Notes: a model not told the origin generated them from the sequence alone. A DNA stretch of 64,000 bases from Mitsuokella sp047974105 (GCF_047974105.1 NZ_JBHYRS010000001.1:629072-693071), one strand, 5' to 3'. Shown: positions 15,952-24,988, numbered from the stretch's first letter. Made by a program: numbers and translations.

Positions 15952-18597
15952 TTGGGGAAGTTATACGGGCGGCTCATCCTGCTGCTCTTTCTAGTCTGCA
16001 GCCTGCTTCTTTGCTCACAGGCAGCAGCCAGGCCGCTGCTGCGCGTCGGCGTCCACGAACTCGGCACGGACATCACCGAAGATGAGTACGGGAATTTCTA
16101 CGGCATGGACACGGACTTCATGCAGGCACTGGGCAGCTATGCCGGCCGTCAGGTCATTTTTATTCCCGGCAGCTGGCAGGAAAATCAGGCACGGCTGGCT
16201 TCCGGTGAAATTGATGTTGTGGCCGGCATCATCAAGACGCCGGAACGTCAGCAGACAATGCTGTTTTCCCATCTGATGATGGGGCGCATCAAACAGGAAC
16301 AGGATTCCCGTATCAGTTCTTCTCCTTTTTGGGTCGAACCGCTCTATTTCGCTGTACGCAGGGATAACACCGCGCTGATGAATGAACTGGAACTGGCCAA
16401 TGAACAGCTCATTGGCAACCGGCCGTATTTTGTCAGTTACCTTTACCGCCTGTATTACGGCCAGCAAAGTTCCCACAAACTGCAGCTTGCACCGCAGGAA
16501 GCCTCCTTTTTAAAAATGCATCCCGTCATTTCGGCAGCAGTCATTGCGGACGAACGGCCTTTTGCCTATGTCGATGAACACGGAGAGCTGCAGGGCACGA
16601 TGCGCAGGCTCACAGACCGTATCGAACAGGACCTCGGCATCAAGCTCAGCCTTATCATCGAGACCAATTACGAAAAGGCTTACGAAGACTTAAACTCCGG
16701 CAAAGCCCAAATTCTTCTGAATACAGACGGTGATATCAGCTGGGCCGCAGCGCATGGCCTGGATCTCACCACATCGTATCTGACTTCTTACTATACAGCC
16801 GTAACCCGCCGCGAGGGCATTCCTGATAATCCCCGCATCGCCTGCTTTTGCCCGCATATCGCGGAACGTTTTCTGCGCCAGCGCTACAGTGAAAAACAAC
16901 TGCGCCTGCATGACAGCGTGGAGAGCTGCCTTCAGGCCGTGCAGACAAAACAGGCTGATATGACGTTTCTGCGTCTGGAAACGGCTCAGTACAACATCTG
17001 GCAGGGGAATTTCCCTGACTTGAAAACAGACGGCAGCATCGCTTTTTCCCGCGACATCGCCATTGGCGTTTCCAATCAGATGGAGCCGGAGCTCCTGCCG
17101 ATCCTCGATAAGGAGATTGGCTTCATCGGCCGCGATGCCCTGCTGGACCAGTCTTCCTTTTACAATCCCAAAACCGAAGCCCAGCGCAGCTTTAAGTCGC
17201 TTTTCTTCGCCTATCCGCAGTATTTCGTCACGGGACTTTCGCTGCTGCTGCTCATTCTTCTGCTGCTCTTCTGGCGTCAGATGAAAATGCGCCGCCAGCA
17301 TACAGACGAGCTGCAGAAGATGCTCGATACGGACCATTATACAGGGCTTCATAACCGCGGCTGGTTTGAACGTAAGGCAGGCCGGTATCTCGCCGCGCAG
17401 CCGGAGAATCGGGACTTTGCCATCATCAAATTCGGCATCAGCCGGCCGGATATTCTCGTCAACACCTATGGAGCCGAAGTGATCTTTCATCTGCTGCAGC
17501 GCTTTACGGACAATCTGCAGCAGGCTGCCTGGGCAAAATTCCCCGCTGTCCATACCAGTGTCGGCAAGTTATTCTTTCTCGCTGACCTTCGGCATTTCCA
17601 AAATCAGGAAGAACTGGAACAGGCGCTGCGTTATCTTCTGCATCAGAATGAATATATCAATGTTGGCCATATGGTCGTCCACGTCGACTTCAAGATTGGC
17701 ATCTGCAGTCTTTCTTCCCACAACGTTTCCATGGCTAAAGCGATGAATCAGGCAGACTTTGCCTTACATGAGGCACAGCCCATCTGCTTCTACAATGCCG
17801 AAATCCAGCAGAAAACCGAACTACTGAACCGCATTGAAGGCCTGCAGCAGAAGGCCATGGCCAATAAAGAATTTAAGGTCTGGTATCAGCCCAAATACGA
17901 CCTCAAAACGCGCCGCTGTGTCGGTGCCGAAGCTCTCGTGCGCTGGCAGAGCCGGGAACTCGGCTTTCTGCCGCCCGGACAGTTCATCCCGCTCTTCGAG
18001 CGAAACGGCTTCATCACACAGCTCGATTTTTTCATGCTCGGTCAGGTCATGACCTGGCAGAAAAAACGCCGACTGGCAGGTCTGCCCGTCGTGCCGGTCT
18101 CCGTCAATCAGTCGCGCCTCCATTTGCAGGAAAAGAATTATCTCACTTATATGCAGCGCCTCGTCACCTATTATTCTGCTAAAGATATCGAATTGGAACT
18201 CACCGAAACGGCGTTTTCTCTTCAGGAACCAAAAATGCAGCAGCAGGCACTGAATGTCGGCCGGCGTTTGCAGGAAATGGGCTTCTGTCTTGATATCGAT
18301 GATTTTGGCAGTGGCTACTCGAATCTCACCCTGCTCAATGCCATGCCTTTCCGCGTCATCAAGATCGACCGCTCGCTGCTGCTCGCAGCCGAAGACGCCC
18401 CGCGCATGCAGACGGTTCTTGCCCATACCTGCAAACTGGGCCACGACCTCGGCATGACCATCATCTGCGAAGGCATCGAAACACCGGAGCAGGAAGAAAT
18501 CCTGCTCCGCTGCGGCTGCGACCAGGGACAGGGCTATCTCTACGGCAAACCGATGAAAGAAGCGGACTTTGAAGCCTTTCTTGCCGCCCATATCTGA
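15952..18597 (+). CDS. periplasmic-binding-protein sensor with degenerate GGDEF and EAL domains
   Basis: An 881-residue membrane signalling protein. A signal or anchor segment (about 5-26) is followed by two type-3 extracellular solute-binding domains in tandem (about 28-170 and 180-410; LLRVGVHELGTDI, GEIDVVAGIIKTPER and HPVISAAVIADERPFAYVDEHGELQG are characteristic). A transmembrane helix lies at about 423-442, then a GGDEF-like fold without the GGDEF loop, then an EAL domain with intact EALVRW, NQS, ELTE, DDFGSGYSNL, KID, EGIET and QGYLYGKP. It probably hydrolyses cyclic di-GMP in response to a periplasmic amino-acid-like ligand. The start is TTG, since no ATG or GTG fits; AAAGGGG lies about 11 bases upstream. 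Confidence 0.88.
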   Translation: MGKLYGRLILLLFLVCSLLLCSQAAARPLLRVGVHELGTDITEDEYGNFYGMDTDFMQALGSYAGRQVIFIPGSWQENQARLASGEIDVVAGIIKTPERQQTMLFSHLMMGRIKQEQDSRISSSPFWVEPLYFAVRRDNTALMNELELANEQLIGNRPYFVSYLYRLYYGQQSSHKLQLAPQEASFLKMHPVISAAVIADERPFAYVDEHGELQGTMRRLTDRIEQDLGIKLSLIIETNYEKAYEDLNSGKAQILLNTDGDISWAAAHGLDLTTSYLTSYYTAVTRREGIPDNPRIACFCPHIAERFLRQRYSEKQLRLHDSVESCLQAVQTKQADMTFLRLETAQYNIWQGNFPDLKTDGSIAFSRDIAIGVSNQMEPELLPILDKEIGFIGRDALLDQSSFYNPKTEAQRSFKSLFFAYPQYFVTGLSLLLLILLLLFWRQMKMRRQHTDELQKMLDTDHYTGLHNRGWFERKAGRYLAAQPENRDFAIIKFGISRPDILVNTYGAEVIFHLLQRFTDNLQQAAWAKFPAVHTSVGKLFFLADLRHFQNQEELEQALRYLLHQNEYINVGHMVVHVDFKIGICSLSSHNVSMAKAMNQADFALHEAQPICFYNAEIQQKTELLNRIEGLQQKAMANKEFKVWYQPKYDLKTRRCVGAEALVRWQSRELGFLPPGQFIPLFERNGFITQLDFFMLGQVMTWQKKRRLAGLPVVPVSVNQSRLHLQEKNYLTYMQRLVTYYSAKDIELELTETAFSLQEPKMQQQALNVGRRLQEMGFCLDIDDFGSGYSNLTLLNAMPFRVIKIDRSLLLAAEDAPRMQTVLAHTCKLGHDLGMTIICEGIETPEQEEILLRCGCDQGQGYLYGKPMKEADFEAFLAAHI

Positions 18598-18619
18598 CGG
18601 CAGTGAGGATGGCAGCATA

Positions 18620-18658
18620 AAAAAACTCTGGCACATCTATTTTGTGTCAGAGTTTTTT
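18620..18658. terminator. bidirectional terminator
   Basis: An inverted repeat with arms AAAAACTCTGGCACA-like and TGTGTCAGAGTTTTTT has one internal mismatch. It lies between the convergent EAL gene and the FakA-like gene. Confidence 0.85.
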
Positions 18659-18701
18659 CTATATCTCAGCCAAAATTTACGCCCGCGTGCAGGCGAGCTG
18701 C

Positions 18702-19961
18702 TCAGCCATTGAGCAGACCGGCAGCCTGCTGCATGGCCTCGCTGTTCTCGGCAGCATCTTTCTCCGGGTCAAACGCCTTGATGGCCTTGGCCTGCTGCAT
18801 CTTGTCCTGACAGAGGACGAGCTCTACGCGGCTGCCGAGCAGGCGTTTTGCCTGACGGAAGGCCAGGCGGAAATCGCGGCTCCACGAAATCATAACGTAT
18901 GACGAAGCGAGGTCACTGTGGGCTGCATTGACGAGCTCACCGACAGAAGGACAATTATCTTCCCCGCCATTGACAATGATATGTACGCCGGCATCCTGCA
19001 GCTCACGTGCCTGCACCTTGTTCTCGGCCACGGCCAGCAGGGCCACGCGCATCAGGGCGCCATGCGCATTCAGGACATGGCTCTCGCTCATATTCGTGAT
19101 GTGCAGATTCTTGATGGGCCCCCAGCCGATGGCCTGCTCTATGACCTTGCCGACATGGTCGGTATGCAGATGGACCTCAACACCCTTTTCATGGCGCTCG
19201 ACGAGTGCAAAACTCGAGTATTCGCGCAGGTGGCGCTCGAACTCCGGCACGTCGACACGCGTGTTGAGAATCGTAAAGCGCACACAGTATGGGCGCACGA
19301 GGTCTTCTCGCGGATCCGGCATGCCCGGCTGGCCTGCCTCCAGTCCCAGTGAGAGGCTGACGCTCGGCGAAACAAAGTTGCCGTCAAGGCCCTTGAGGCA
19401 GCCAGAAAGGAACGTGAACATGATGCGCGCGCCCGCATCTTCATGGTCCATCTTTGCCAGTGCCTGTTTGCCCGCTTCAATGGCTGCCTGCAGGATTTCC
19501 GAAATCGGCAGGTTGGCACGCACAGCGTGATAAGCGCCCTTTGCCACGGCCTTGGCCACCATGATGATTGGCTGCTCCGGCTCCTCCGGCACAGCGCGCT
19601 GCGCATAGAGAATGCCATACTGGAAGGCCTTGCCAAACTCCGACGAAGTGGCATTGTACTTGCCCGAAAGCCCTTTACCAAGGCCGCGGAACATCTGCGC
19701 GAGCACGATGCCGGCGCTGCCGCGCGCCCCGAAGACAGCTGCCGTCGCCACGCGGCGTGCGAGCCCGCCTATGCTGTCATCCTTTGTCTCCGACAGCGGC
19801 ATGACAGCAGCCCCCATCGTACGCAGGATATGCGTGCCGGGCATATGCCCGGCCCCTTTCAGTGCATTGATTTGTTCATATTCAAGCAGAAATTCGCTGT
19901 ACGCGCCGGATACCATGCGCTTGAAATCACTGCCAGTAATTACTTCTCTATTTCCTGTCAT
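18702..19961 (-). CDS. FakA/DhaL-like protein lacking the nucleotide-binding motif
   Basis: A 419-residue protein that aligns along its length with FakA (YloV), the fatty acid kinase with an N-terminal DhaL/DAK2 ATP domain and a C-terminal FakB-interacting part. Shared features include FGARGSAGIVLAQMFRGL (FakA: ARGNSGVILSQ-type) and the middle-domain stretch VEVHLHTDHVGKVIEQA with NLHITNMSESH. However, where FakA has VPDGDTGTNM, whose aspartates hold Mg-ATP, this protein reads HMPGTHILRTM, and the second motif reads DAGARIM. It should not be a kinase by the known mechanism. It may be a regulatory or lipid-handling paralogue. It is a single gene with a terminator downstream. Confidence 0.75.
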   Translation of the reverse strand: MTGNREVITGSDFKRMVSGAYSEFLLEYEQINALKGAGHMPGTHILRTMGAAVMPLSETKDDSIGGLARRVATAAVFGARGSAGIVLAQMFRGLGKGLSGKYNATSSEFGKAFQYGILYAQRAVPEEPEQPIIMVAKAVAKGAYHAVRANLPISEILQAAIEAGKQALAKMDHEDAGARIMFTFLSGCLKGLDGNFVSPSVSLSLGLEAGQPGMPDPREDLVRPYCVRFTILNTRVDVPEFERHLREYSSFALVERHEKGVEVHLHTDHVGKVIEQAIGWGPIKNLHITNMSESHVLNAHGALMRVALLAVAENKVQARELQDAGVHIIVNGGEDNCPSVGELVNAAHSDLASSYVMISWSRDFRLAFRQAKRLLGSRVELVLCQDKMQQAKAIKAFDPEKDAAENSEAMQQAAGLLNG

Positions 19962-20165
19962 ATTCCATCACACCCGTTTCTTTTTACCGCCCTGCGCTCA
20001 TACCGAACTTTTTAAAACAGGAAGGTTACTTTCTATTATAATTCGCGACGAAAAAGAAAACACCTCTATTTTGCAAAAATTCTTCAAGATATTTCTAAAA
20101 ACAGCTGGAATATCCCCTCGTCCTGAAAAAAATTGCCATAACTTGCCCGAAAAGAAAAATTTCCC

Positions 20166-20194
20166 TTGCAACTGACCGCAAAAACAGCTATCAT
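20166..20194 (+). promoter_or_regulatory. rpmF promoter
   Basis: TTGCAA (20166-20171) and TATCAT (20189-20194) are spaced 17 bp apart. The resulting leader before rpmF would be about 100 nt. Confidence 0.55.
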
Positions 20195-20222
20195 AGATAT
20201 ATGTGTCAAATCACATACTCAC

Positions 20223-20266
20223 GTGAAATGAATCCATCCAGCATCAACCCATTGCATGGATTTCAC
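20223..20266 (+). promoter_or_regulatory. leader hairpin of rpmF
   Basis: The arm 20223-20237 (GTGAAA, a 3-base bulge, ATCCAT) pairs with 20256-20266 (ATGGATTTCAC), forming a stem of about 11 bp in the 5' leader between promoter and ribosome binding site. Its role, for example as an L32 autoregulatory leader, is unproven. Confidence 0.4.
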
Positions 20267-20299
20267 TGAAGGAACACGTACCTCGGAGGTGAAAATCAA

Positions 20300-20479
20300 A
20301 TGGCAGTACCAAAGCGCAAAACTTCTAAGGCACGCCGCGACCAGCGCCGTGCTAACTGGAAGCTCGAAGCTCCCGGCTTCGTTGCCTGCCCGCAGTGCCA
20401 CGAACCGAAAATGCCGCATCACGTTTGCCCGGAATGCGGTTACTATGACGGCAAAGAAGTCGTCAAAGCAGCAGAATAA
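20300..20479 (+). CDS. rpmF: 50S ribosomal protein L32
   Basis: A 59-residue protein beginning MAVPKRKTSKARRDQRRANW, the L32 signature, with a zinc-ribbon CPQC...CPEC in the second half (residues 30-33 and 43-46). GGAGGTG lies 8 bases before ATG. It is transcribed alone here. The DUF177 (yceD) gene that often precedes rpmF is absent. A terminator follows directly. Confidence 0.97.
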   Translation: MAVPKRKTSKARRDQRRANWKLEAPGFVACPQCHEPKMPHHVCPECGYYDGKEVVKAAE

Positions 20480-20492
20480 TGCTTGCAAAGGG

Positions 20493-20528
20493 TCAGGTCT
20501 TTCCCTTAGGGAAAGGCCTGATTTTTTA
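20493..20528 (+). terminator. rpmF terminator
   Basis: A stem of about 13 bp with one mismatch (TCAGGTCTTTCCC with GGGAAAGGCCTGA) has a TTAG loop and is followed by TTTTTT. Confidence 0.9.
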
Positions 20529-20594
20529 TTTCCTATTATATAGGATACAGACAATAAAAAAGTCCCTGCAGCGCTGCAGGGACTGATTTGCAAA

Positions 20595-20683
20595 TGGCAG
20601 AGAGGGTGGGATTCGAACCCACGGTGGCTATTAACCACACTTGATTTCGAGTCAAGCACCTTCGACCACTCGGACACCTCTCC
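20595..20683 (-). tRNA. tRNA-Ser (CGA)
   Basis: An 89-nt class II tRNA on the minus strand with acceptor GGAGAGG, anticodon stem CTTGA/TCAAG with loop CTCGAAA giving CGA (reads TCG), a long variable arm, T-arm GTGGG-TTCGAAT-CCCAC, and an encoded CCA. Confidence 0.95.
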
Positions 20684-20795
20684 GTGTTCGTTGAAGAACA
20701 TATAATATATTAGCATATCTTCTCGCCAATGTAAAGCCCTTTTTTCGCTCTGTTTTTCTCTTTTAAAGTCAAACCATAAAAAGAATGGTTACTAG

Positions 20796-20843
20796 TTGAC
20801 AATTTGGCAAATAACACGTAGAATAACCTTATAAAATATTTAT
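20796..20843 (+). promoter_or_regulatory. promoter of the PerR-like gene with AT-rich palindrome
   Basis: TTGACA (20796-20801) and TAGAAT (20819-20824) are spaced 17 bp apart. Just downstream, ATAAA-ATA-TTTAT at 20831-20843 is a short palindrome in an AT-rich stretch, a possible autoregulatory Fur/PerR-type site, but it is a poor match to the classical Per box. Confidence 0.6.
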
Positions 20844-20895
20844 TCTCCGTTAGTGTACCCTTGAGACAATCTAAGGAAAAATATGAGGTGATATC

Positions 20896-21336
20896 ATGCT
20901 GACTCCGACCGAACTGACCAGCCGCCTGCGCGAAGCGGGCTTCAAAGTAACGCCGCAGCGTCTCGCAGTTTACAACATGCTTTCCCATACGAAAGCACAT
21001 CCAAATGCCGATATGATTTACCGTGAGCTCCAGCCGCTCTATCCGACGATGAGCCTGGCTACGGTCTACAAGGCTCTGGCCATCCTCTGTGACCTCGGTC
21101 TTGCCCAGGAACTCAACGTCGGCGAAGAGGCGTTCCGCTATGACGCAGATACGAGCCATCATCCGCATATCCGCTGCACCTGCTGCGGCCGCGTCGATGA
21201 TGTGCCGGTGCTCAACACGAATGGCGTTTACGAGCAGGTTAAGGATGAGACAGGCTATGAGCTCTCCGACCATCAGCTTTATTTCTTCGGCGTCTGCCCG
21301 GAATGCCAGAAAAAGCAGAAGAAAAATCTTCACTAA
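20896..21336 (+). CDS. Fur family regulator, PerR-like
   Basis: A 146-residue Fur-family repressor with an N-terminal winged helix (FKVTPQRLAVYNML, MSLATVYKALAIL) and a C-terminal metal-binding dimer domain. Structural zinc cysteines CTCC and CPEC are present. The regulatory metal ligands match PerR: Asp in FRYDADTS, two His in HHPH, Asp in GRVDD, and His in TKAHPNAD. Asp rather than Glu at the first site favours a peroxide sensor whose His residues are oxidised by iron and peroxide. ATG has GAGGTGATATC upstream. No peroxidase gene is next to it, so targets lie elsewhere. Confidence 0.85.
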   Translation: MLTPTELTSRLREAGFKVTPQRLAVYNMLSHTKAHPNADMIYRELQPLYPTMSLATVYKALAILCDLGLAQELNVGEEAFRYDADTSHHPHIRCTCCGRVDDVPVLNTNGVYEQVKDETGYELSDHQLYFFGVCPECQKKQKKNLH

Positions 21337-21355
21337 GCTAAAAACACTCTCTTTA

Positions 21356-21391
21356 CCAAAAATGCTGACACGATTGTGTCAGCATTTTTGG
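21356..21391. terminator. bidirectional terminator
   Basis: A perfect 16-bp stem (21356-21371 with 21376-21391) with GATT loop and A5/T5 arms lies between the convergent PerR-like and TRAP permease genes. Confidence 0.9.
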
Positions 21392-21429
21392 TTTATAGAA
21401 TTGTTTGAGGAGAGACAAAAAGGAATCAA

Positions 21430-23358
21430 TCAGGCAGCTGCCATCTTCTTGCGGCGTTTGAGCTGCAGGAAGAGAATGACGGCAAACAGGATGAAACCTG
21501 CAATATCTGTCATGAAGCCCGGCTTGATCATCATGAGGCCGCCGGCGATGAGCACGAGACGCTCAAAGGCATTGCAGTCATCGGCAAGATAGCCGATGAG
21601 GGCCGAAGAAAGGGCCACCATGCCGATAAGGGCCGTGAGCGTCGTCAGGAACAGGTCAAAGGCTGTACCCTCCAGCATCAAAAGGACCGGTGACAGCACG
21701 AACATATACGGAATAATGAACGCCGCAATGGCCAGTTTCGAGGCATTTATCCCTGTCCTTAAAGGATTGCCTCCGGAGATGCCGGACCCCGCAAAGGCTG
21801 CGAGCGCGACCGGCGGCGTGACATCGGCGATAATGCCGAAGTAGAACACGAACATATGCGCACAGAGAACAGGTACACCCATCTGCACGAGAGCCGGTGC
21901 AGCAATCGTCGACGTGATGACGTAGTTTGCCGTCGTCGGCACGCCCATGCCGAGTACGATGGCCGTAATCATCGTGAAGAACATCGTCGGCAGCAGCAGT
22001 CCGCCCGAAAGGTCCAAAAGGCCCGAAGCGAGCTTGAGGCCGACGCCCGTCTTCGTGACGACGCCGATGATGATGCCGGCAGAAGCACAGGCCACGAGGA
22101 CGGACAGCACGTTGCGTGCGCCGCGGTCAAGACCGCGGACAATCTCAATCGGCTTCATACGCGTCGCTTTGCGCAGGGCCGAACAAAGGATAGAAAGCAC
22201 AATGGCGACCAGAGCGGCGCGCATCGGCGTGTAGCCGGCGACGAGCAGATAAACGATGACAATGAGCGGCAGAGCGAGGTGGCCGCGCTCCCGCAGGATA
22301 TTGCCGATTTTCGGCAGCTGGCTCCGCGGGATGCCCTTGAGATTGCCGCGCTTCGCTTCGAAATGAACGCCGAGCCAGATACCGGCAAAATAGAGGAAGG
22401 CCGGCACAATAGCAGCTTTGACAATGTCGATGTACGGCACGCCGACAAATTCAGCCATGAGGAACGCCGCAGCGCCCATGACCGGCGGCATGAGCTGACC
22501 GCCCGTCGAAGCTGCCGCCTCAACGGCGCCGGCAAAATCCTTATGATAGCCGAGTTTCTTCATCATCGGAATCGTAAGAGAGCCCGTGCCGACGACGTTG
22601 GCTACCGAACTGCCCGAAACCGTACCCATGAGGCCCGAAGACAGGACGGCGACTTTTGCCGGACCGCCGCTGGCCCAGCCGGCAATGGCATTGGCGAGGT
22701 CGATGAAAAATTTGCCAAGGCCCGTGGACTCCAAGTAAGCGCCGAACAGAATGAACAGGAAAATGAACGTCGAAGAAACGCCCAGCGGAATGCCGAAGAT
22801 ACCTTCTGTCGTGAAGTACAGATGGCCGACGAGCTGCTCAATGGTCAGCCCGCGGTGGGCAAGCACACCCGGCATATAAGGACCGGCAAAGGCATAAGCG
22901 AGGAACGCCAGCACGACACAGACCATCGGCAGACCGACGATGCGGCGCGTGGCCTCAATGACGAGCAGGATGCCGACAAGGCCCACGGCAAGGTCGACGC
23001 CCGAGACCGTACCCGAACGCAGCACAAGGTGCTGATACTCGATGACGATGTACGCCGGTGTTGCCGCGCCGAGGATGGCCAACAGCACATCAAAGGGATG
23101 CACCTTATAGCGCGACCACGACTTGCGCGTCGGATACAGGAGATACACGAGCGCGAGGCCAAAGCCAAGATGGACGGCACGCTGCAGCTGGGCATCGAGC
23201 ACGCCGAATGTCGCCGTGTAGAGCTGGAAGATGGAGAATGTGATGGCAATGGCCGAGACAATCTTGGCCATGATGCCCTTGTACACCATCGTATCGGATT
23301 CTTTATCGTATTTTTTTAGAATATCATCTGCGGATTTTGGATCCAGCTTTTCAGTCAT
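21430..23358 (-). CDS. TRAP transporter fused permease (TAXI type)
   Basis: A 642-residue inner membrane protein fusing the small (DctQ-like) and large (DctM-like) TRAP permeases, as is usual for TAXI-type systems. About 16 hydrophobic segments are seen, with the conserved GTVSGSSVANVVGTGSLTIP and EAAASTGGQLMPPVMGAAAF stretches of DctM and GMGVPTTANYVI further on. It imports an organic acid with a sodium or proton gradient together with the binding protein at 24026-24988. ATG at 23358 with GAGGATG upstream is preferred over the ATG three codons earlier. Confidence 0.93.
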   Translation of the reverse strand: MTEKLDPKSADDILKKYDKESDTMVYKGIMAKIVSAIAITFSIFQLYTATFGVLDAQLQRAVHLGFGLALVYLLYPTRKSWSRYKVHPFDVLLAILGAATPAYIVIEYQHLVLRSGTVSGVDLAVGLVGILLVIEATRRIVGLPMVCVVLAFLAYAFAGPYMPGVLAHRGLTIEQLVGHLYFTTEGIFGIPLGVSSTFIFLFILFGAYLESTGLGKFFIDLANAIAGWASGGPAKVAVLSSGLMGTVSGSSVANVVGTGSLTIPMMKKLGYHKDFAGAVEAAASTGGQLMPPVMGAAAFLMAEFVGVPYIDIVKAAIVPAFLYFAGIWLGVHFEAKRGNLKGIPRSQLPKIGNILRERGHLALPLIVIVYLLVAGYTPMRAALVAIVLSILCSALRKATRMKPIEIVRGLDRGARNVLSVLVACASAGIIIGVVTKTGVGLKLASGLLDLSGGLLLPTMFFTMITAIVLGMGVPTTANYVITSTIAAPALVQMGVPVLCAHMFVFYFGIIADVTPPVALAAFAGSGISGGNPLRTGINASKLAIAAFIIPYMFVLSPVLLMLEGTAFDLFLTTLTALIGMVALSSALIGYLADDCNAFERLVLIAGGLMMIKPGFMTDIAGFILFAVILFLQLKRRKKMAAA

Positions 23359-23430
23359 AAAAAACATCCTCTCTGCTTCTCATCCCCGTAGATCCATATA
23401 CCATATAATAATGGATGGGAAGTAAAAGTA

Positions 23431-23916
23431 TCATTTACCAAGGAGTCCCCGGTAAAGCGGCATAATCGCTAAATCGATGCGCGTGCCAGGCGCATAGCGT
23501 TCATAGAGCCGGTATGTACGGCCATTCAGCGTCAGGGTAAGCTTGGTGCCCACACCCGTGCGCAGGGATAAATCCCTGAAATGCCGGTCCATATGGTCAA
23601 ACACATAATAATTGCCCTCTTCGCGAAAATCGCCTTCTTCCTCCAGGAAGGGCAGTCCCACGCCAAACGACTGGTATTTTGTCGAAAGCAGCGTAAAACC
23701 ATCGCGGGCATCATTGACTTCAAGATTCTCAAGAACCGGCGTCTTCTGCACCGAATGAATAAAATGAATGGAAAATGGCAGTCCCGGCCTTGCCTCGACT
23801 ACAGCCACCCGCTCGCCCGCTGCCCGTACCACAAGGCACGGGGTCAAAAAGACATTGAGCAGGCCAAAGATGACAGCTAAGGCAGTTAGACCGGCACAAA
23901 TTGAATAACGACGCAT
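23431..23916 (-). CDS. DUF1850 protein of the TRAP-TAXI cluster
   Basis: A 161-residue protein with an N-terminal membrane anchor (about 8-30) and an external DUF1850 domain (FSIHFIHSVQKTPVLENLEV, YQSFGVGLPFLEEEGDF). DUF1850 genes regularly sit between the TAXI binding protein and the fused permease, as here. The role is unknown, presumably accessory to transport. It is separated from the binding protein gene by a hairpin. Confidence 0.85.
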   Translation of the reverse strand: MRRYSICAGLTALAVIFGLLNVFLTPCLVVRAAGERVAVVEARPGLPFSIHFIHSVQKTPVLENLEVNDARDGFTLLSTKYQSFGVGLPFLEEEGDFREEGNYYVFDHMDRHFRDLSLRTGVGTKLTLTLNGRTYRLYERYAPGTRIDLAIMPLYRGLLGK

Positions 23917-23936
23917 CGTAAAATCACCAGGTCAAA

Positions 23937-24012
23937 AGCAAAAAGGCCTCTCCATCACCATCATCGTCATGCCTTTCCAGCACATGAACGGACGAAAGAG
24001 ACCTTTTGCTTA
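23937..24012 (-). terminator. hairpin between TAXI binding protein and DUF1850 genes
   Basis: Arms AGCAAAAAGGCCTCT and AGAGACCTTTTGCT pair with small mismatches across a loop of about 40 bases. It may partly terminate or stabilise the abundant binding-protein transcript before the downstream membrane genes. Confidence 0.5.
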
Positions 24013-24025
24013 TTCTTTACTCTTC

Positions 24026-24988
24026 TTACTCTTTAAAGAACTTCTCAGCACCGGCATTCATCGGCAGCGACATGCCCTTCATGGCACCTTCCTTCGTGAT
24101 GAGCTTGCCTACAGAATGAGCGGCCTGCAGACGGTCGAGATTCGAGAAGATTGCCTTGGCAATATCATAGCCCATCTTGTCGTCGACTTTATCCGTAGCG
24201 ACGAGCATAGCCATAACGGAGATCGTCGGGACTTCCTCATCAAAGCCGGCATACGTACCAGCCGGAATGGTCGTCTTCGTGTAGAACGGATACTTGGCAA
24301 TCAGAGCATCGGCCTTATCCGCATCGATTGGCAGCAGGCGGACCTTATTCTGCGAAGCGATATCCTGTACCGAGGACGTCGGGTAGCCGGCCGTCAGGAA
24401 CGCTGCATCGACATTGCCGTCCTTGAGGGCGCTGGCGCCTTCAGCAAAGGAGAGGTACTGGACGTCGATATCATCGTACGTGATGCCATAAGCCTCGAGA
24501 ATCTGGCGGGCATTGGCCTCAGCGCCCGAGCCTGCAGCACCGACGGCGACGCGCTTGCCCTTGAGGTCCTTGATGCTCTTGATGCCGGCCTTATCGAGCG
24601 TGACGAACTGGCACGTCTCCGGATAAAGCGAAGCGATGCCGCGGATGTTGTCAACTTTCTTGTCCTTGAACATCTCCGTGCCGTTGACAGCGTAATACGT
24701 GATATCGTTCTGGACAATGGCGAGGTCAACCGAATTGTCCTTGAGCATGTTGATATTGGCGACCGTAGCACCCGTTGACTGTGCACTCGCATTCATGCCG
24801 GGGATTTCCTTATTGAGGATTTCGGCCATGGCACCGCCGATTGGATAGTACGTACCAGCCGTACCGCCCGTCGCGATGTTAAGGAATTTTTTCTGACTGC
24901 TTTCACTGCCGCAGCCGGCTAAAAGCACGGCTGTCATAACCGCTATAAGTCCCACGGTCAGCATTTTGGTCAAGGAATGAAACTTCAT
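24026..24988 (-). CDS. TAXI family TRAP transporter substrate-binding protein
   Basis: A 320-residue lipoprotein with signal peptide and lipobox LLAGC (Cys at about 26), followed by the TAXI fold: LNIATGGTAGTYYPIGGAMAEILN, the core motif TGATVANINMLKDNSVDLAIVQND, and GKRVAVGAAGSGAEANARQILEAYG. It captures a dicarboxylate- or amino-acid-like substrate outside the inner membrane for the fused permease. ATG at 24988 is preceded by GGGAGG. It is the first gene of the cluster. Confidence 0.93.
   Translation of the reverse strand: MKFHSLTKMLTVGLIAVMTAVLLAGCGSESSQKKFLNIATGGTAGTYYPIGGAMAEILNKEIPGMNASAQSTGATVANINMLKDNSVDLAIVQNDITYYAVNGTEMFKDKKVDNIRGIASLYPETCQFVTLDKAGIKSIKDLKGKRVAVGAAGSGAEANARQILEAYGITYDDIDVQYLSFAEGASALKDGNVDAAFLTAGYPTSSVQDIASQNKVRLLPIDADKADALIAKYPFYTKTTIPAGTYAGFDEEVPTISVMAMLVATDKVDDKMGYDIAKAIFSNLDRLQAAHSVGKLITKEGAMKGMSLPMNAGAEKFFKE

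Larger units (their letters stand above)
19962..20299. other. 338-bp intergenic region upstream of rpmF
   Basis: No gene was found here. The part next to the FakA-like gene would hold its promoter, which is not clearly recognisable. The right part holds the rpmF promoter and a leader hairpin, listed separately. Confidence 0.6.
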
